This document shows positions 59,899 through 64,000 of a stretch of DNA of 64,000 nt, one piece after another; within the stretch, counting starts at the first letter, position 1; the number at the start of each line of letters is the position of its first letter. The notes under the pieces were generated by a model. That model saw only the letters and a list, made by a program, of their open reading frames with translations. It was not told where the DNA came from and made no database searches. The position numbers were made by a program, and so were the translations under genes. Source of the DNA: an uncultured Bacteroides sp. (GTDB lineage: Bacteria > Bacteroidota > Bacteroidia > Bacteroidales > Bacteroidaceae); assembly GCA_944322345.1 (NCBI GenBank), contig CALUOO010000003.1, positions 124,001-188,000 on the forward strand, read 5' to 3'.

Positions 59899-62046
59899 TT
59901 ATTCTTCATCAAGCAGAATCTCAAGTACCTGAGCAGCCGACTTGGCAACCGGAGTACCGGGACCGAAGATAGCTACTACTCCAGCCTTGTACAAGAAATC
60001 ATAATCTTGTGCAGGAATGACACCTCCGGCAGTTACCAAGATATCCTCACGTCCCAATTTCTTCAACTCTTCAATAATTTGTGGTATCAGCGTCTTGTGT
60101 CCAGCAGCCAATGATGATACTCCCACAACGTGGACATCATTTTCTACCGCCTCGCGAGCTGCCTCAGCAGGAGTCTGGAACAAAGGTCCCATGTCTACAT
60201 CAAAGCCGCAATCGGCATATCCGGTTGCAACCACTTTCGCACCACGGTCATGACCGTCCTGTCCCATTTTTGCAATCATAATACGAGGACGACGTCCTTC
60301 TTTCTTTGCAAATTTGTCTGCTAGCTCGCATGCTTTAGCGAAGTAGCTGTCATTCTTACTTTCTGATGAATACACGCCTGAAATAGTTCTAATTACTGCT
60401 TTATAACGTCCCACGACTTTTTCGCAGGCATACGAAATTTCTCCCAATGTTGCACGGACGCGTGCTGCTTCAACCGCCAATTCCAGCAGATTGCCTTTAC
60501 CGCTCTTCACACACTCGGTAATAGCATCCAAAGCTTTGTCTACTTCAGCCTGGTTACGTCCTTCCTTCAAACGTCTCAAATTCTCAATCTGTTCCTGACG
60601 AACAGCTGTATTGTCTATTTCAAGAATATCAATCGGAGCCTCTTTTTCCAAGCGATACTTATTCACACCAACAATAGTCTGCGCACCGCTATCAATGCGA
60701 GCCTGTGTACGTGCTGCAGCCTCTTCAATACGCATTTTTGGAATACCAGTCTCGATTGCTTTCGCCATACCACCCAGTTTTTCAATCTCCTGAATGTGTT
60801 CCCATGCCTTATGAGCAATCTCGTTGGTCAACGACTCTACATAGTATGAGCCTCCCCACGGGTCGACATTCTTACAGATATATGTTTCCTCCTGAATATA
60901 AATCTGAGTATTACGTGCAATACGTGCCGAGAAATCAGTAGGCAATGCTATTGCCTCATCCAAAGCATTGGTATGCAATGATTGTGTATGACCTAATGCT
61001 GCAGCCATTGCCTCAATACATGTACGTCCCACATTATTGAACGGATCCTGCTCGGTCAACGACCATCCAGAAGTCTGTGAGTGTGTACGCAATGCCAACG
61101 ATTTCGGGTTCTTTGGATTGAACTGTTTCACAATCTTAGCCCACAACATACGAGCGGCACGCATCTTGGCTATTTCCATAAAGTGATTGGTTCCTATTGC
61201 CCAGAAGAAAGAAAGACGGGGAGCAAAAGCATCGATATCAATGCCTGCTGCCACACCGGCACGCAAATATTCCAGTCCATCTGCCAATGTATATGCCAGC
61301 TCAATATCTGCCGTAGCTCCAGCTTCCTGCATATGATAACCGGAAATAGAGATAGAGTTGAACTTAGGCATCTTCTGAGAAGTATATTCAAAAATGTCGG
61401 AAATAATCTTCATTGAGAAGGCAGGTGGATAGATATAGGTATTACGCACCATAAATTCTTTTAGAATATCATTCTGAATCGTACCGGCCATTTCTTCCAG
61501 CTTAGCACCCTGCTCCAAGCCTGCATTGATATAGAATGCCATGATCGGAAGCACTGCACCGTTCATTGTCATAGAGACAGACATCTTGTTCAATGGAATG
61601 CCATCGAACAAAACTTTCATATTCTCTAGTGAACAAATAGATACACCAGCCTTACCTACATCACCTACCACCCGTTCGTGATCAGGATCATAACCACGAT
61701 GTGTAGCCAAGTCGAATGCAACAGAAAGTCCCTTTTGTCCGGAAGCCAGATTACGGCGATAGAAAGCGTTAGACTCTTCGGCAGTAGAGAATCCGGCATA
61801 CTGACGAATTGTCCAAGGGCGCAGAGTATACATAACAGAATATGGACCTCTCAAATAAGGAGGAATACCGGCAGCATAGTCCAAGTGTTCCATTCCGTCA
61901 AGATCTTCTTTGGTGTAAACCGGTTTCACTTCAATATGTTCCGGAGTCTTCCAGTCTGCAGTGATTCCGTTTGCTTTTTGCCATTCAGTACCGTTTGAAG
62001 GCTGAAATGCGGCAAATATATCGATGTTACTAAAATCTTTTCTCAT
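59899..62046 (-). CDS. methylmalonyl-CoA mutase large (alpha) subunit
   Basis: A 715-residue adenosylcobalamin enzyme that interconverts methylmalonyl-CoA and succinyl-CoA, the propionate route of Bacteroides. Substrate domain: [20 protein letters not shown] near residues 75-95 and [20 protein letters not shown] near 318-337. The cobalamin-binding domain has QDGHDRG with the axial His599, then the [11 protein letters not shown] loop and a GGVIP loop ([14 protein letters not shown]). It is the second gene of the operon, 5 bp after the small subunit. Standard symbols for this pair vary (mutB/scpA), so none is given. Confidence 0.94.
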   Translation of the reverse strand: MRKDFSNIDIFAAFQPSNGTEWQKANGITADWKTPEHIEVKPVYTKEDLDGMEHLDYAAGIPPYLRGPYSVMYTLRPWTIRQYAGFSTAEESNAFYRRNLASGQKGLSVAFDLATHRGYDPDHERVVGDVGKAGVSICSLENMKVLFDGIPLNKMSVSMTMNGAVLPIMAFYINAGLEQGAKLEEMAGTIQNDILKEFMVRNTYIYPPAFSMKIISDIFEYTSQKMPKFNSISISGYHMQEAGATADIELAYTLADGLEYLRAGVAAGIDIDAFAPRLSFFWAIGTNHFMEIAKMRAARMLWAKIVKQFNPKNPKSLALRTHSQTSGWSLTEQDPFNNVGRTCIEAMAAALGHTQSLHTNALDEAIALPTDFSARIARNTQIYIQEETYICKNVDPWGGSYYVESLTNEIAHKAWEHIQEIEKLGGMAKAIETGIPKMRIEEAAARTQARIDSGAQTIVGVNKYRLEKEAPIDILEIDNTAVRQEQIENLRRLKEGRNQAEVDKALDAITECVKSGKGNLLELAVEAARVRATLGEISYACEKVVGRYKAVIRTISGVYSSESKNDSYFAKACELADKFAKKEGRRPRIMIAKMGQDGHDRGAKVVATGYADCGFDVDMGPLFQTPAEAAREAVENDVHVVGVSSLAAGHKTLIPQIIEELKKLGREDILVTAGGVIPAQDYDFLYKAGVVAIFGPGTPVAKSAAQVLEILLDEE

Positions 62047-62051
62047 TGTTC

Positions 62052-63959
62052 TTAACTTAATAATTTTGCATTGTATTCTTTCAAGGTTTCCAATACATTC
62101 ACACGTACGTGAATAAAGTTTTCAATGCCGGCAGCTTTCAGTTCATCGGCACAAGCAGGATTTCCGGCCACGATGAACATAGCCCGTCCGTTGAGTGCTT
62201 TGAAAGCTGGAACCGCATATTCAGCATACTCTTCGTCACTAGAGCATAGCACTACAATATCAGCCTTAGCTTCCATTGCAGCCTCCACTCCGGCTTCTAC
62301 TGTATCAAAGCCAAGATTATCAATCACTTCATAGCCTGCGCAAGCCAGGAAGTTACATGAATATTGTGCTCTGGCCTGGCGCATAGCCAAGTTTCCGATA
62401 GTAAGCATAAATGCTTTCGGACGTTTGCCAGATGCTTCCGTTTCCAGACGCAATGCTTCAAATTCACTTGCGGCACGATTGAAGATCAATGTATCCACAT
62501 CCTTTTCACAAGTATGTGCACCATTTCCACCACCACAACAACATTTCTCCTCTAACGGATGCTTTCCGTCTGCTTTTTCGTTGAAGTTCGGATATTGGTT
62601 AGTTCCCAGCAATATTTCGCGACGCTGTGCCACAGCTTTACGGCGTTCCTCGTTTGTAGCATTTACCACAGACTGTACCAGTCCTTTTTTCAAAGCCTCG
62701 TAGAACCCACCATCTTTTTCAAGACACAAGAACAGTTCCCATGCCTGTTTTGCGATAGAAGCTGTCAGATTTTCTATATAATAGGAGCCAGCAGCGGGGT
62801 CGACCACCTTATCAAAATGAGATTCTTCTTTCAAAAGAAGCTGCTGGTTACGTGCCAGACGTTCGGAGAATTCATCCGGAGTCTCATACACTTTGTCGAA
62901 TGGAGACACGGTCAATGAATCTACTCCTCCTAATGTTGCGCTCATTGCTTCGGTTTGAGTACGAAGCAGATTGACATAGGCATCAAACATTGTCAGGTTG
63001 AACGAAGTGGTTTCGGCATGAATTGCCATCTTGGCAGCACAACGGCACTCTCCGTTTTCGCCTTTATTATCACAATCGCGCAAACATTTAGGTTCGTAAG
63101 TTGACACAATGTTAGCCCACAACATACGGGCAGCACGGAATTTGGCTATTTCGAGGAAATAATTGGAACTGATACCAAAATTGAATTTAATCTTCTTAGC
63201 TACTACAGCAGCAGGAATACCTGCTTCGGTAAGCTGATGCATATATTCGTTACCCCAAGAAAGAGCATAGCCCAATTCCTGATAGATACGTGCTCCGGCA
63301 TTGCTCAGTGTCAGGGCATTGACATTAATCACGCGATAGAAAGGAAGTGGCTGTATGGCCTCGATCAGTGCCTTTGCGGTCTGTACCATATCTCCCTTTT
63401 CCTTACCCTTCGTCAGCATCTTGTTGAAGAAGTCGTAATTGATAGAGCCCTTCAGTTTCTTTACATCATAGTCTTTTTTCTGGAAGTAAGCTACCAGCAG
63501 TTCTGCCAGCTCTACCACATGTCCCTGACAAGTAGAGAAGTTCAGCTCAACACATTCTGCCTGTATACCATCCAGCAATGTTTCAATATATTCAGCATTC
63601 AGCTCTTTAGCCTTCACATGGAACGACAAAGAATCTACACCTTTGTTCAGAATATCCAATGCCTTCGCATTTGCCTCTTTGGGAGATTCTACTCTTATAT
63701 CTTGCCGTACCAGCCATTCGTTATTGTTTTTTTTCGTTCCTCTCAAATAGGGAAACTCTCCAGGAAGTGAGTCAGTCGTCTTCAAACCTTCCAGATCTTC
63801 CAACCGATAAAACGGTTTTACTTTGAATCCTTCGTTTGTTTTCCAAACGAGCTTCTTCTCAAAATCAGCACCTTTCAGGTCGGCTGTGACTTTTTCCATC
63901 CACTGTTCGGTAGTGACAGGAGCAAAGTCCGAGAAGAGTTTTTCTTTTTTGTCTGCCAT
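62052..63959 (-). CDS. methylmalonyl-CoA mutase small (beta) subunit
   Basis: A 635-residue subunit that stabilises the mutase but lacks the cobalamin-binding DxHxxG. It has the family opening [20 protein letters not shown], the matching core [20 protein letters not shown], and a C-terminal cobalamin-fold remnant ([20 protein letters not shown]). Two Cys clusters are unusual: Cys292, Cys296, Cys305 and Cys307 ([18 protein letters not shown]) and Cys473-475 with Cys484 ([14 protein letters not shown]). Such clusters could hold a metal or a disulfide. It is the first gene; the promoter must lie in the last 40 bp or beyond the right edge, and I see none in those 40 bp. Confidence 0.92.
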   Translation of the reverse strand: MADKKEKLFSDFAPVTTEQWMEKVTADLKGADFEKKLVWKTNEGFKVKPFYRLEDLEGLKTTDSLPGEFPYLRGTKKNNNEWLVRQDIRVESPKEANAKALDILNKGVDSLSFHVKAKELNAEYIETLLDGIQAECVELNFSTCQGHVVELAELLVAYFQKKDYDVKKLKGSINYDFFNKMLTKGKEKGDMVQTAKALIEAIQPLPFYRVINVNALTLSNAGARIYQELGYALSWGNEYMHQLTEAGIPAAVVAKKIKFNFGISSNYFLEIAKFRAARMLWANIVSTYEPKCLRDCDNKGENGECRCAAKMAIHAETTSFNLTMFDAYVNLLRTQTEAMSATLGGVDSLTVSPFDKVYETPDEFSERLARNQQLLLKEESHFDKVVDPAAGSYYIENLTASIAKQAWELFLCLEKDGGFYEALKKGLVQSVVNATNEERRKAVAQRREILLGTNQYPNFNEKADGKHPLEEKCCCGGGNGAHTCEKDVDTLIFNRAASEFEALRLETEASGKRPKAFMLTIGNLAMRQARAQYSCNFLACAGYEVIDNLGFDTVEAGVEAAMEAKADIVVLCSSDEEYAEYAVPAFKALNGRAMFIVAGNPACADELKAAGIENFIHVRVNVLETLKEYNAKLLS

Positions 63960-64000
63960 AGTTTATTTGAAATTTAAACGAGATTAATATTGTGCTACTG
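63960..64000. other. right edge, upstream of the mutase operon
   Basis: 41 bp of A+T-rich DNA before the small-subunit start; no complete promoter visible. Confidence 0.4.

Overview
The window is a 64 kb chromosomal segment of a gut Bacteroides (Bacteroidota). The evidence is the run of Bacteroides-type promoters with a TAnnTTTG -7 element, a SusD / DUF4843 / PKD-like lipoprotein set, type V (FimA/Mfa1) fimbriae, duplicated exbD genes, a methylmalonyl-CoA mutase pair, and A+T-rich housekeeping DNA. I cannot fix the species from sequence alone.

Layout. 1-4.4 kb: the end of a nutrient-uptake locus (SusD C-terminus, DUF4843 lipoprotein, PKD-like lipoprotein), then a secreted thioredoxin-fold protein. 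4.6-7.2 kb: a cardiolipin-synthase-like phospholipase D and a thyA-folA pair with a clear -33/-7 promoter. 7.3-9.9 kb: an Lrp/AsnC regulator divergent from a secreted M64 metallopeptidase, then a GNAT acetyltransferase. 10-15.2 kb, all on the minus strand: a TonB energy system (tonB; exbB, an extra membrane protein, two exbD) interleaved with a prenyl synthase, tatD and tRNA-Ser(GGA). 15.8-18.4 kb: cmk-ispH-pfkA. 18.5-21.4 kb: a three-gene steroid/bile-acid reductase cluster (SDR, OYE-type flavoprotein, SRD5A-like 5-alpha-reductase), divergent from a UPF1/DNA2-type helicase. 23.8-26.6 kb: an outer-membrane beta-barrel protein. 26.7-32.9 kb: the branched-chain amino-acid operon ilvD-ilvB-ilvN-thioesterase-ilvC, preceded by a promoter, a short Ile/Leu/Val leader peptide and an attenuator hairpin.

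33.4-34.8 kb is a scar: an AraC fragment, a decayed DDE transposase and a small element with inverted ends. 34.9-46.9 kb is a seven-gene type V fimbrial operon, visibly richer in G+C than its surroundings. It encodes a 1458-residue candidate tip adhesin whose gene is compositionally mosaic. An AraC-family regulator lies just upstream. 48.5-64 kb: slyD, a cyuA-like cysteine desulfidase, a GH2 enzyme, aroC, an M20 dipeptidase, a GH5 enzyme, a SUMF1-domain protein, topB, and the two methylmalonyl-CoA mutase subunits.

The least expected signals are non-coding. Four intergenic arrays belong to two sequence families, and both families are built on a 22-bp period. One family carries an AAAGGTTA core (about 2.81 and 23.46 kb). 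The other carries a TCACTTAAGT core and ends in an inverted unit (about 15.52 and 33.23 kb); its two copies are each 97 bp long. The ilv leader is the best-supported regulatory device: its stop codon begins a 9-nt segment that can pair with the terminator's 5' arm, as expected for ribosome-mediated attenuation.
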